NCBI RefSeq assembly: GCF_004000945.1 | Contig: NZ_BIMF01000023.1 | Span: 1-64,000 of the forward strand | Direction of reading: 5' to 3' | DNA length: 64,000 nt | From: Paenibacillus lautus NBRC 15380 | GTDB lineage: Bacteria; Bacillota; Bacilli; Paenibacillales; Paenibacillaceae | Shown here: positions 35,383 through 44,325 of the stretch, piece by piece | How the letters are laid out: the number at the start of each line of letters is the position of its first letter | Position numbering within the stretch: the stretch's first letter is position 1 | The notes under the pieces: generated by a model | Seen by the model: the letters and a program-made list of their open reading frames with translations, nothing else | Told to the model about the DNA's origin: nothing | Database searches by the model: none | Translations under genes and position numbers: made by a program

Positions 35383-35440
35383 TAATACACAAAAATATCC
35401 TATTCTGATTTTCGCGGAATTATGACTCGGCGGTGGTGAA

Positions 35441-36301
35441 TTAAGTATTCAGGATTGGCTTTACCTCGGCTATAATTTTCTCGATCTGTTTGGAGCTTTC
35501 CTCATACATTTTCTTGGCCTTCTTGCTCTTTGTACTGAGACTGAACAACTCCAAATCCGCCTGACATTTCTTCAAATTCGCATAGAGCAGTTTTCGCTCC
35601 TCATTTTGCGGAACCTGAATCTGATCATCATACAAATCGACGGTCAGCTGTCCATAAGTGTCTACCTGGGCAAGATATACATCCTTGATCTTGGCGCCCT
35701 GCTTGTCCAGTTCTTCTACCAGCCATCCCTGATTGAAGCCCATAACGCGCAGCGGTTCATCCATGACTTTACCATCCATGACCACAACCTGTGCAACTTT
35801 TTCCGGCGCTACCTGGATACCAAGATCTTTAGGGGTTAAAGGCAGATTCTCACGCGTCTGCAGCACATTAATCTCTCCGCTTGACTCCATGATGGCAAAT
35901 TCCACGTCAGCGACCTGAAACACGTCTTTTTTCCGCAGCTGCTCCATTAACTCATCGGCAGACAGTCTTTCTTTCTTTAAATTGTCTTCTAATATCTTGC
36001 CATCTTTAATGAGCACGGTCGCCTTAAAATCGATAAAGTCCCTGACATTCTTGTTCTTGATTTGCAGGAATTCAATAATTAATGAACAGGCTACCCACAC
36101 GCCCAGAGCTACTAATCCCAAATACCAGTTCGCATCAAGATCCAAGGAGATATAGGCCGCCAAGCTGCCGATCGTAATCCCCGTTAAATATTCAAAAAAA
36201 GATAGCTGCGAAACCTGCCGCTTGCCCAGCAGTTTTGTCATCAGAAACAACACGACCACAGCACATAAGGTTCTAAGTACAATTTCCAACCATTGGGCCA
36301 C
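35441..36301 (-). CDS. YetF-like protein with DUF421 and a C-terminal DUF1657 (2Duf type)
   Basis: A 286-aa membrane protein. Three hydrophobic segments and a DUF421 (YetF) domain fill about 1-170, followed by a second soluble YetF-like part. From about residue 235 it has a helical DUF1657 domain (LKKCQADLELFSLST), clearly homologous to the free-standing 68-aa protein divergent at 36455. This two-domain build matches 2Duf, the spore inner-membrane protein of spoVA2mob operons linked to spore wet-heat resistance. A GTG start has GAGGAGG 7 bases upstream. A sigma-A-like promoter lies at 36323-36351. Confidence 0.87.
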   Translation of the reverse strand: MAQWLEIVLRTLCAVVVLFLMTKLLGKRQVSQLSFFEYLTGITIGSLAAYISLDLDANWYLGLVALGVWVACSLIIEFLQIKNKNVRDFIDFKATVLIKDGKILEDNLKKERLSADELMEQLRKKDVFQVADVEFAIMESSGEINVLQTRENLPLTPKDLGIQVAPEKVAQVVVMDGKVMDEPLRVMGFNQGWLVEELDKQGAKIKDVYLAQVDTYGQLTVDLYDDQIQVPQNEERKLLYANLKKCQADLELFSLSTKSKKAKKMYEESSKQIEKIIAEVKPILNT

Positions 36302-36322
36302 AATAAAACCTCCTCATTTAAC

Positions 36323-36351
36323 TTGATAATCACTCTATAGATTATTGTCAA
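36323..36351 (-). promoter_or_regulatory. Candidate promoter of the 2Duf-type gene
   Basis: On the minus strand -35 TTGACA (36351-36346) and -10 TATCAA (36328-36323) are 17 bases apart. The -10 is a 4/6 match. Confidence 0.5.
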
Positions 36352-36414
36352 ATATCCCTTTAGAAATCACACCATTATTTCCCAATCTATGCTTCATGCA
36401 TGTTCTTCTGCAAA

Positions 36415-36434
36415 ATGCGTACATTATTACGCAT
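36415..36434. repeat. Perfect dyad before the DUF1657 gene
   Basis: ATGCGTA (36415-36421) and TACGCAT (36428-36434) flank CATTAT. It could be an operator or a leader hairpin. A GCATG at 36398 and CATTATTA at 36422 loosely resemble a sigma-G promoter but with a 19-base spacer. Confidence 0.4.
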
Positions 36435-36454
36435 GAAAGGAGTGATAAAAACCA

Positions 36455-36661
36455 ATGACCGTAGCATCCGACGTCAAAACATGTCTCTCATCCTTAAAAA
36501 GCGCTCAAGCCAGCCTTGAGCAATTTGCACTGTCCACGCAAGATCAAAATGCCAAGGATTTGTTCACGGCTGCAGCACAACAAACACAGCAAGTCGTGGA
36601 CCAAGTGGCCCAGCGGGTTCAGCAGCTTGAACAGGAAGAGCCTCAGTATAAAGGTTTCTAA
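36455..36661 (+). CDS. Free-standing DUF1657 protein, 68 aa
   Basis: A 68-aa helical, Gln/Ala-rich DUF1657 protein without a membrane segment. It aligns with the C-terminal domain of the divergent 2Duf-type protein (shared LK-xx-QA-x-LE-x-F-x-LST, then AK and a following Gln-rich helix). DUF1657 proteins occur in spoVA2mob-type operons of spore formers; their biochemical role is unknown. GGAG is about 12 bases before the ATG. A hairpin terminator follows. The shared domain and gene pairing suggest interaction. Confidence 0.85.
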   Translation: MTVASDVKTCLSSLKSAQASLEQFALSTQDQNAKDLFTAAAQQTQQVVDQVAQRVQQLEQEEPQYKGF

Positions 36662-36707
36662 CCATTTGTTTTTTGTTTGCTCCATAAACATCTAAGGCCC
36701 ATGCATA

Positions 36708-36736
36708 CCTCCTATCCCTCCTGATAGGAGGTTGTT
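36708..36736 (+). terminator. Terminator of the DUF1657 gene
   Basis: CCTCCTATC and GATAGGAGG form a 9-pair stem with a 6-base loop, followed by TTGTTT. Confidence 0.6.
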
Positions 36737-36821
36737 TATATTGTGTTATTTATTATTGAGTTATCCTCCCCATCAGGGTAAAGTGTTAATAACGGAGACT
36801 GAATATAAGGGGGTAGATTCT

Positions 36822-37784
36822 ATGAAGAATGGTAAGCGTCCTATCGATGTCATCACGTTCGGTGAATCGATGGGATTACTATATCCGGAAGGCACACGGG
36901 GCATAGGACAAGGAGGAAGCATGGCACAATCCTTCGGTGGTGCCGAAAGCAATCTCGCCATCGGGCTCTCCAGACTTGGCTGCAGCAGCGGATGGTTCGG
37001 TCAACTCGGCAACGATCCGATCGGAACCGGTATTTTGAAAACGCTTCGAGGAGAAGGTGTCGACATTTCCGCCGCCAGACAAACGGATGTTGCACCGACC
37101 GGTCTTATGCTGCGACAGAACGTTCGCGGTCAATCCTCCGTCTATTACTACCGCAAAGGCTCTGCTGCCAGTCAAATGACCCCGGACCATGTAGACTCCG
37201 AATACATAGCCAATGCCCGTATCCTTCATTTTACAGGCATCACCGCAGCTTTAAGCAGCAGCTGCCTGGAGACGATACGGCATGTCATTTCCGTATGCAA
37301 AGCGCATGGCGTCCTGATCAGCTTTGACCCTAACCTCAGGCTCAAGCTATGGAATATCGAAGAGGCTCGTCCTGTATTGCTGGAGCTTGCGGAAGCCTGT
37401 GATTATTTTCTTCCAGGTTATGATGAATGCAAGCTGCTGTTCGAAACAGAGGACGAGCAGGTGATCCTGGATCGTCTGCGACAGTTTCCCGCCATGTCCG
37501 TTATCAAAAGTTTCAATGGGAGCAATGTCATTGTCCACAAGAACCACACCTATTCCCTTCCTTTTGAGCAGGTGGATCAAGTGGTGGATACCGTAGGCGC
37601 AGGCGACGGCTTCTGTGCCGGTTTCCTTGCTGGCATCGCCAAAGGCTGGACACCCGAAGAGGCCCTCTCCTTGGGCGGCTTAACCGGATCTCTGGTGATC
37701 CAAGCGCCCGGTGATTGGGAAGCACTTCCGACCTGGGAAGAGGTACAACAGCGGCGCGGGAACGCTGCTCATATCGAACGTTAA
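36822..37784 (+). CDS. kdgK: 2-Keto-3-deoxygluconate kinase (PfkB family)
   Basis: A 320-aa ribokinase-like sugar kinase that phosphorylates 2-keto-3-deoxygluconate with ATP. The N-terminal block ITFGESMGLLYPEG, the glycine-rich FGGAESNLAIGLSRLG and the C-terminal catalytic motif DTVGAGDGFCAGF are present. The ATG at 36822 has AAGGGGG 8 bases upstream; the extension to 36732 is unlikely. The next gene is KDPG aldolase, which supports KDG as substrate. Together they form the last two steps of pectin/hexuronate breakdown. Confidence 0.9.
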   Translation: MKNGKRPIDVITFGESMGLLYPEGTRGIGQGGSMAQSFGGAESNLAIGLSRLGCSSGWFGQLGNDPIGTGILKTLRGEGVDISAARQTDVAPTGLMLRQNVRGQSSVYYYRKGSAASQMTPDHVDSEYIANARILHFTGITAALSSSCLETIRHVISVCKAHGVLISFDPNLRLKLWNIEEARPVLLELAEACDYFLPGYDECKLLFETEDEQVILDRLRQFPAMSVIKSFNGSNVIVHKNHTYSLPFEQVDQVVDTVGAGDGFCAGFLAGIAKGWTPEEALSLGGLTGSLVIQAPGDWEALPTWEEVQQRRGNAAHIER

Positions 37785-37851
37785 CTCCTGTTCTTTAAAC
37801 GAGTCATCTTTTCTTTCGAATCCATTCATAGACGAGAAGGAGTGTGTAAAC

Positions 37852-38520
37852 ATGAAAAAGCTAAGACTGATCGAACAAATTCATCATGCAGGCGTCGTCG
37901 CTGTCCTTCGCGGGGATTCCCCCGAAGAGGTTGTCGAGATTGCCAAACATGCGATTGAAGGCGGTATCAAGGTTATCGAAGTAACCATGACTGTACCGTT
38001 CGCTACCGAAGCCATTACGACGCTGGCCAAAATGTACTCCTCCAAAGATCCGCAAGCGGATAACTATGCCATTATCGGCGCAGGCACGGTTCTGGATGCT
38101 GAAACAGCCAGAATCACCATTCTTGCCGGTGCCGAGTTTGTGGTCTCGCCCGGCTTCGACCGCGATACCATTTTGCTCAGCAATCGTTACCGCATCCCGG
38201 TTATGCCGGGTGCCGTAACCGTTCATGATATCGTCGCCGCTCTTGAGCTTGGCGTCGATGTCATTAAGCTCTTCCCGGGGAATTTGTACTCTCCATCCGT
38301 CATTCCATCCCTGAAGGGTCCGCTCCCGCAGGCCAACATCATGCCAACCGGGGGCGTGAATCTGGATAATCTGCATGAATGGATCAAGGCCGGCGCATTT
38401 GCGGTCGGGATCGGATCGGACCTAACCAAGGACGCACTGAAGAGCGGCGACTTCAATCTGATTACAGAAAAGGCACGCGCTTATATTAACGCCTTTAAGG
38501 AAGCCCAGGCGCAAAGATAA
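37852..38520 (+). CDS. eda: KDPG/KHG aldolase
   Basis: A 222-aa class I aldolase that splits 2-keto-3-deoxy-6-phosphogluconate to pyruvate and glyceraldehyde 3-phosphate. The Schiff-base lysine K139 is in VIKLFPGN, the catalytic glutamate E43 in VIEVTMT, and the phosphate-binding PTGGVNLDN and GIGSDL loops are near 165-190. AGAAGGAG precedes the ATG at 37852. It lies 67 bases after kdgK in the same operon, which ends in a very strong terminator. No uronate isomerase gene is in the window. Confidence 0.95.
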   Translation: MKKLRLIEQIHHAGVVAVLRGDSPEEVVEIAKHAIEGGIKVIEVTMTVPFATEAITTLAKMYSSKDPQADNYAIIGAGTVLDAETARITILAGAEFVVSPGFDRDTILLSNRYRIPVMPGAVTVHDIVAALELGVDVIKLFPGNLYSPSVIPSLKGPLPQANIMPTGGVNLDNLHEWIKAGAFAVGIGSDLTKDALKSGDFNLITEKARAYINAFKEAQAQR

Positions 38521-38570
38521 AAAATATGTACTGTTATGATATATGATTTTCTCTAAATATTTTTTAATAA

Positions 38571-38614
38571 ACAGACAAGCCTATCAAGAGTCAATTCTTG
38601 ATAGGCTTGTCTGT
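38571..38614. terminator. Strong bidirectional terminator
   Basis: ACAGACAAGCCTATCAAGA pairs with its complement over 19 bases around a 6-base loop. It separates the converging eda and YitT-like genes. Confidence 0.9.
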
Positions 38615-39220
38615 TTATTTAATCCTTCTTTTTTTGAACCAACGCTTTTGAGTGAACATTCCCGTCGTAAACCCGCCTGCTACGATCGTCAGAACAGAAT
38701 ACATGAAGGTGCTTCCCGATAGCAGGATGCCTCCGAACCCGATGATAAACGCATCCATCAGCAAAATAATGACGCCTACATTTAATGGCAAATATTTAGC
38801 CAGGAAATGCGCCAACAGGTCCGTTCCGCCCGTGCTTGCATTGTTTCTTAGCATAAATCCAAGTCCGGCTCCGATCAATGCCCCGCCCAGGGGCGCGCTA
38901 AGGATGACATTCGGGGAAAAAAATCGCAAAAAAACCTGCTGCAGCGGTGAAAGCAAATCGATGATAAATGAAGATATCAGCATGCCTGACAGACTATTGT
39001 AAAAGATTTCGCGATTTAATATCCAGGCTGCGATAAACATGGGAATGCTGCACAAAATGATGACGAATCCGATATGTAGATCAAATACATAGTTAGCAAT
39101 CAGAGCAATGCCGATAACTCCACCATCCAAAACTTTATGCGGGACAAGAAAAAAATTGGTCCCCATCGCGATCAGAAAACTGCCGATCACGATAATGACA
39201 TGTTTTCGAAATGACACCAT
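38615..39220 (-). CDS. YitT-family membrane protein
   Basis: A 201-aa membrane protein of the YitT (DUF161) family with five or six membrane segments. Conserved parts are GTNFFLVPHKVLDGGVIGIAL near 20-40, APLGGALIGAGLGFMLRNNASTGGTDL split by a loop near 110-135. It lacks the cytoplasmic DUF2179 domain that most YitT homologues carry at the C-terminus. The ATG at 39220 has GGAG about 9 bases upstream. Function is not established. It is monocistronic. Confidence 0.85.
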   Translation of the reverse strand: MVSFRKHVIIVIGSFLIAMGTNFFLVPHKVLDGGVIGIALIANYVFDLHIGFVIILCSIPMFIAAWILNREIFYNSLSGMLISSFIIDLLSPLQQVFLRFFSPNVILSAPLGGALIGAGLGFMLRNNASTGGTDLLAHFLAKYLPLNVGVIILLMDAFIIGFGGILLSGSTFMYSVLTIVAGGFTTGMFTQKRWFKKRRIK

Positions 39221-39343
39221 TTCCCACATCTCCATTTATAAGGGCATGTCTCATTTATATGCTTGTCATTTCGAAAAATTGCGGACTTGCTGTCCCGCAT
39301 TTAAAAAAAATCCCACCGTGATCGATTTGGATGCCTTGCGCTT

Positions 39344-40195
39344 TTAATCTTTTACATAAATCAAACGCTCGGTCCGTGCCATCACCTTGGTCTTCATATA
39401 TGGATAGTTCTCATAACAATAATCCACAAAATAGCCCGGCTTCTCTCCGTTCCAAGGGAAAATATCATAGTGCATGGGAATTGTCAGATCGAATCCCGAT
39501 GCTGCGGCAAGCTCCGCTGCCTCCCGGAAGCCCATATTTCCAACGATACCGTCTTTCCGGCGGAAGGCATCTCCCCCGTTAATCGGCACCATCCCGATAT
39601 CAATCGCATGCGCTTGTAACCTTTCAACCAAACCAGGATAAACGACAGTATCTCCCGCATGGTAGATTAACACGCCCTGGATATCCACCAAATATCCGAC
39701 ATATCGGTGCCCAAACTGTTCATGCTCATCCAAGGTTTCATGGGCAGCCGGAATCGCCATCAGTCGGAAGCCCTCAAACTGCTGCCATTCATCGCACATC
39801 GCCGCGTACAAACGCTCTGGAGCGACACCAGCCTCTCTCATCGCTTCATGACAGAAAGCCGGTGCGACAAAAACTGTCTCCGGATTCTGTTTGGCTATGA
39901 CCGCAATCGTCCCCAGATCCATATGATCGTCATGCTCATGGGTGATCAGCACCATGCTCGCATTCGTGATATGCTCCGGCTTCAGCGGTGCAGGAAATGC
40001 GCGCTTGAATCCCGCTTTGCGTTCCAGATCATCTGACATATAAGGGTCGATATAGATGACAACCTCCCCACCCTTAAGGACAACGCTCTCCTGTCCCAGA
40101 AACCATACCGCCGCCATCCCTTCGGCTGTGGACGTGCGGTTGATTTCTTCGATAAGCTGCTCTGGACTTCGACCCTTGCTGTTCTGTTCCATCAT
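39344..40195 (-). CDS. UlaG-like metallo-beta-lactamase-fold hydrolase
   Basis: A 283-aa metal-dependent hydrolase of the UlaG group (L-ascorbate-6-phosphate lactonase-like). The metal motif HxHxDH is H86, H88, D90, H91 in THEHDDHMD; later ligands lie in IPAAHE and YHAGDTV near 147 and 182. The ATG at 40195 has AAGGAG about 10 bases upstream. No ascorbate PTS gene is present; the neighbour is the fructose operon, so the true substrate may be another sugar lactone. Confidence 0.82.
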   Translation of the reverse strand: MMEQNSKGRSPEQLIEEINRTSTAEGMAAVWFLGQESVVLKGGEVVIYIDPYMSDDLERKAGFKRAFPAPLKPEHITNASMVLITHEHDDHMDLGTIAVIAKQNPETVFVAPAFCHEAMREAGVAPERLYAAMCDEWQQFEGFRLMAIPAAHETLDEHEQFGHRYVGYLVDIQGVLIYHAGDTVVYPGLVERLQAHAIDIGMVPINGGDAFRRKDGIVGNMGFREAAELAAASGFDLTIPMHYDIFPWNGEKPGYFVDYCYENYPYMKTKVMARTERLIYVKD

Positions 40196-40272
40196 CTCTA
40201 CTATTCTCCTTTCATTTTCTATCACGACTAGATTATAACATGAGGTCATCTGTAGAAATGACCCAACTGACA

Positions 40273-40322
40273 ATGAAAAAAACGAGTCGGAAGTCAGCAA
40301 AAATGCTTACCCCAAACTCGCT
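40273..40322 (-). terminator. Terminator of the fructose operon
   Basis: On the minus strand GCGAGT and GTAAGCA pair with TGCTGAC and ACTCGT, followed by a T run, about 20 bases past the fruA stop. Confidence 0.7.
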
Positions 40323-40342
40323 TTGTCTTGTCTTACATGAAT

Positions 40343-42313
40343 CTATTTACGCTCAAGCGGCTTCTTCCATAGTCCAAGCAGCATGCCTGATATCACCGCG
40401 CCAATGAGAACGGCCAGCAAGAACAGAAGCGCATGATTGGCCAGAGCGGCAACAAAGATCCCCCCGTGGGGCGCAGGCACGTTGATGCTCCACAGCTGCG
40501 TCAACCCGCCGGCAACCGCAGAGCCGAGGATACAGGATGTCAGCACGCGCAGCGGATCGGCTGCGGCAAACGGGATCGCGCCCTCCGTTATGAAGGAAAG
40601 ACCCATCACGTAGTTGGTCACGCCGGATTTGCGTTCCTGCTCCGTGAATTTGTGCTTGAAAAACGTCGTTGCCAGCGCAATGGCGAGCGGAGGAACCATC
40701 CCGCCGGCCATGACCGCAGCCATCATGGCCCCGTTCGTGTTGCCGCTGGATGTAAAGACGCCGATCGCAAATGCATAAGCCGCTTTATTGAAGGGACCGC
40801 CCATGTCAATCGACATCATCCCGCCCAGAATAAGACCGAGAATCACAGCGTTGCCGGTACCCAGATTGTTCAGAATATCAATCAGACCGAGATTGATCCA
40901 GCTGAAGAACGGATCGAACAAGTAGAACATGATCGTCCCAGTGACAAGAAGACCGACAACCGGATACAGCAGAATCGGCTTTAAGCCGTCAAGCGCTCTT
41001 GGCAGGCCGGCAAACACTTTGCGCAGCAGGATCACCACATAACCCGCCAAGAAACCTGCCGCAAGCCCGCCAAGGAATCCCGAATTTGAATTGAGGGCCA
41101 TCAGGCCTCCGACCATGCCGGGCATCAATGCCGGGCGATCGCCTATGCTCAGCGCAATGAATCCCGCCAGAACCGGAATCAGGAAGTGGAAGGCGCCGTC
41201 TCCTCCGCCAATCGTCTGCAGCAGCTGGAAGAGGGGATGATTTTCTCCTGCGAGCTGCTCGATCAGGAAGGAGATGGCCAGAAGAATGCCGCCCCCTACG
41301 ACGAATGGCAGCATATGTGAAATACCATTCATCAGATCCTTGTACACTTTCGTGCCTATGCTGCCCTTCTCCGCGCCTTTCGCCTGCGGCTCACCGCCGC
41401 CTTCGCTGCGGTAGATCGGCGCATCGCCGCTCATCGCCTTACGAATCAGCTCCTCTGATTTGCGGATACCGTCGCTGACAGGTCGCTGGAGCACAGGCTT
41501 TCCGTTAAAGCGGGCCATCTCCACGTTTTTGTCAGCGGCAATGATGACGCCTGCCGCCCTGCGGATATCCTCTTCCGTTAACACGTTTTGCGCACCTTCC
41601 GAGCCATTGGTCTCCACCCGGATTTCGACGCCCATCTCCTGAGCTTTCTTCTTCAGGGCGTCTTCAGCCATAAACGTGTGGGCAATGCCGGTCGGGCACG
41701 CCGTGACGGCAACCACAAATGCAGTAGAAGTTCCTGCAGAAACATTCCGTTGGTCAGATTCGGGAGCGCCGCCGGACTCCTGACGGTTGTTCTCGGCTTC
41801 TTTTTGTGCAGCTTCCCTTTTTTTAGCCGCTTCCCTCTCAGCTTTGGCGGCTTCTTCTACCGCCTGCTTGGAATCGAATAAAGCCGTTACCTCCTCGGGC
41901 GTCTTCGCATCCATCAATTGGTCGATGAATTCTGTATCGATCAACAGCCGCGATAACGCTGCAAGGGTACGAAGATGCGTATTTCCCGCTCCCTCCGGGG
42001 CAGCGATCATGAAAAACACATACGCCGACTCTCCGTCCAGCGCTTCGAAATCCACGCCCCCACTGCTCTTGGCAAACACGACGGTCGGTTCATTAACCGC
42101 TTTCGTCTTCGCATGCGGCATCGCAATGCCGCCCCCGATCCCCGTACTGGATTCGGCTTCACGCTTCAGAATCATTTCTTTGAACAAGACCGGATCGTTG
42201 ATCCGCCCGCTTGCAGCCAGGCTTGCGATCAGTTCATCAATAGCTGCCTCCTTCGTGACCGCCTTCAGGTCCATGATCATCGTTTCTTGTATCATTAAAT
42301 CCGTAATTTTCAT
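40343..42313 (-). CDS. fruA: Fructose PTS transporter, fused EIIABC
   Basis: A 656-aa fructose-specific PTS permease that imports fructose as fructose 1-phosphate. Domain order is EIIA (1-145, phospho-His H67 in MPHAKT), an Ala/Glu-rich linker (150-197), EIIB (198-295, phospho-Cys C206 in TACPTGIAHT) and EIIC with about nine membrane segments (315-656). All phosphotransfer residues are present. It is the last gene of fruR-fruK-fruA, 82 bases after fruK. Confidence 0.96.
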   Translation of the reverse strand: MKITDLMIQETMIMDLKAVTKEAAIDELIASLAASGRINDPVLFKEMILKREAESSTGIGGGIAMPHAKTKAVNEPTVVFAKSSGGVDFEALDGESAYVFFMIAAPEGAGNTHLRTLAALSRLLIDTEFIDQLMDAKTPEEVTALFDSKQAVEEAAKAEREAAKKREAAQKEAENNRQESGGAPESDQRNVSAGTSTAFVVAVTACPTGIAHTFMAEDALKKKAQEMGVEIRVETNGSEGAQNVLTEEDIRRAAGVIIAADKNVEMARFNGKPVLQRPVSDGIRKSEELIRKAMSGDAPIYRSEGGGEPQAKGAEKGSIGTKVYKDLMNGISHMLPFVVGGGILLAISFLIEQLAGENHPLFQLLQTIGGGDGAFHFLIPVLAGFIALSIGDRPALMPGMVGGLMALNSNSGFLGGLAAGFLAGYVVILLRKVFAGLPRALDGLKPILLYPVVGLLVTGTIMFYLFDPFFSWINLGLIDILNNLGTGNAVILGLILGGMMSIDMGGPFNKAAYAFAIGVFTSSGNTNGAMMAAVMAGGMVPPLAIALATTFFKHKFTEQERKSGVTNYVMGLSFITEGAIPFAAADPLRVLTSCILGSAVAGGLTQLWSINVPAPHGGIFVAALANHALLFLLAVLIGAVISGMLLGLWKKPLERK

Positions 42314-42395
42314 GCTGGTTCACACTCCCTTGATATCATCGTGATGACAACCACGCCATAGCCGCACCATAACGCGTGATTCGATGTAAAGCGAC

Positions 42396-43310
42396 TTACC
42401 ACTCCGTGATCATAACCTGCGGAAGAAGTCGCTCAATCGTCTCCCGCACAGCCAAATCGTCCGAGAACGCCGTCGCGCTTCCCGAGGCGACCCCTGTCCG
42501 GAATGCCTCGATCGGGTCCTTGCCCATCGCAAGCGTACCGACGAATCCGGCAATCATCGAATCGCCGGCCCCGACGGAATTACGGACTGTACCTGACGGT
42601 ACGCTCGCGTGATATACCCGATCGGTCGTGATGAACAGCGCACCTTCGCCGGCCATGGAGATAAGGACATGCTGTGCTCCTTGCTCGAGCAGCTTTCGGC
42701 CGTACTCCACAAGCTTCTCGCTTGAGTCGATCACGACGCCGAATAATTCGGCCAGTTCGTGATGATTCGGCTTAACGAGGAGCGGCTTCCAGGCTAAAGC
42801 CTTCATCAGCGCCTCTCCGGTGGTGTCCATCACGAATTCGGCGCCGCTCTTCCGGCACGCTTCGATAAGACGGCCATAGAAGTCAGGTCCCAGCGAAGGC
42901 GGAACGCTGCCGGACAACACAACGATATCCCCTGCTTGAAGCTGCGACAGTCTATGAAGCAGCTCTTTCGTTTCTTCCTCGCAGATGATAGGACCCAGGC
43001 CGTTAATCTCGGTCTCTTCGCCATGCTTAAGTTTGACGTTGATGCGGGTATCGTCCGCGATATTTACGAAATCGGTGCGGATTCCTTCCTTGCCCAGCAT
43101 CTCGTCTATATAACGACCGGTGAATCCGCCCAGGAAACCGATGGCCGTATTATCAGCTCCAAGCTGGTTCAGCACCCGCGATACATTAATTCCTTTACCG
43201 CCCGGAAACTTCATGTCCCGGGTCATTCTGTTCAAACCGCCAAGCTCGATATGCTCAACTTCCACGATGTAATCGATGGAAGGATTCAGTGTAACTGTAT
43301 ATATCATCAT
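42396..43310 (-). CDS. fruK: 1-Phosphofructokinase
   Basis: A 304-aa PfkB-family kinase that converts fructose 1-phosphate to fructose 1,6-bisphosphate. The opening MIYTVTLNPSIDYIVE and GGKGINVSRVL near 38-48 are typical of FruK and LacC enzymes. The catalytic motif SVGAGDSMIAGF is near 246-257. It overlaps the fruR stop by 4 bases (ATGA). Tagatose-6-phosphate kinase is a close relative but the fru context decides. Confidence 0.95.
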   Translation of the reverse strand: MMIYTVTLNPSIDYIVEVEHIELGGLNRMTRDMKFPGGKGINVSRVLNQLGADNTAIGFLGGFTGRYIDEMLGKEGIRTDFVNIADDTRINVKLKHGEETEINGLGPIICEEETKELLHRLSQLQAGDIVVLSGSVPPSLGPDFYGRLIEACRKSGAEFVMDTTGEALMKALAWKPLLVKPNHHELAELFGVVIDSSEKLVEYGRKLLEQGAQHVLISMAGEGALFITTDRVYHASVPSGTVRNSVGAGDSMIAGFVGTLAMGKDPIEAFRTGVASGSATAFSDDLAVRETIERLLPQVMITEW

Positions 43311-44056
43311 GATCCCTCAATTATTTTGGTTTTCTGTGAAATGGCCTTCTTCCATGATTCCGGCAAGGGCTCTGTAATCAGCGTCGCTTCGTTCAGATCC
43401 AACAATTTGGCGAAGGAAACCTCACCTATTTTGCTTGAATCCGCAAGGACATAACTGGAGGCGGACAGCTGGTGGGCGCGCCGCTTAATCAAGGCTTCTT
43501 CCGGATCGGGCGTGGTGTAACCCATCTCTACATCCACACCGTTCGTGCCCAGAAAGCAGCGGTCAAAGCGGAAGTTGTCCATATTTTGCAGCGCGATGCT
43601 GCCGATGACGGCTTTGGTATGAATTTTCATCATGCCGCCCAGTAGATAACTTTTGATTCGCTTGCTGACCAGCGCTTCGATATGGGATAAACCGTTCGTA
43701 ACAACCGTGACATCCTTCGCGTCGATGAACGGTATCATCGCCAGTGTGGTCGTTCCCGCATCGAGGTAAATGCTTTCTCCATCTTCCACCTGTGCTGCCG
43801 CTAAACGGGCAACGACATTTTTTTGTTGAATGTTTTTGAACGTTTTTTCCTCAATTCCAGGTTCCTGTATCTTAGGGCTCGGCAGAGCCGCTCCGCCATG
43901 AATGCGCTTTAATAATTGACGTTCTTCAAGGTCGATCAAATCACGCCTAACTGTTGATTCCGAAGCTTCAAGGAGTTCAACCAATTCCTGCAACTTCACG
44001 ACGCCGCGTTCTTGCAAGCGCTCTAAAATGATTCGGTATCTTTCTTCCGTCAGCAT
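43307..44056 (-). CDS. fruR: DeoR-family fructose operon repressor
   Basis: A 249-aa DeoR-type regulator. Residues 1-55 form the helix-turn-helix (LTEERYRIILERLQ, then SESTVRRDLIDLE) and the rest is a sugar-phosphate sensor with DAGTTTLAMIPF near 96. Fructose 1-phosphate is the usual inducer of this subgroup. It heads the fruRKA operon. Five ATCATT repeats upstream (44092-44176) are the probable operator. A GGGGG-rich ribosome site lies before the ATG. Confidence 0.93.
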   Translation of the reverse strand: MLTEERYRIILERLQERGVVKLQELVELLEASESTVRRDLIDLEERQLLKRIHGGAALPSPKIQEPGIEEKTFKNIQQKNVVARLAAAQVEDGESIYLDAGTTTLAMIPFIDAKDVTVVTNGLSHIEALVSKRIKSYLLGGMMKIHTKAVIGSIALQNMDNFRFDRCFLGTNGVDVEMGYTTPDPEEALIKRRAHQLSASSYVLADSSKIGEVSFAKLLDLNEATLITEPLPESWKKAISQKTKIIEGS

Positions 44057-44091
44057 AATCGAATCCCCCCCTCAAAGCATATACTACCATA

Positions 44092-44176
44092 ATCATTCCA
44101 AAAAACAATCTAAAACTTTCAAAATCATTCATAATCATTCAGGAAAGCTATGAATCATTTACCATATCGCATCATT
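44092..44176. promoter_or_regulatory. Phased ATCATT direct repeats, probable FruR operator
   Basis: The hexamer ATCATT begins at 44092, 44123, 44133, 44153 and 44171. The first four spacings (31, 10, 20 bases) are close to whole helical turns; the last is 18. The repeats lie directly upstream of fruR, where a DeoR-type repressor would bind. Confidence 0.65.
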
Positions 44177-44325
44177 TCCATTCGGCATTTTTTGCTTGTT
44201 CATGACAGTTTACCCATTATCAAGCCGGCAAGTGTCGAAACATCACATAAACGTTTGTAACCTGCCACCTCTACACTATATACTGGTAAATAGGAAACTC
44301 TCACAGTATAGAAGAGGTGACATGA

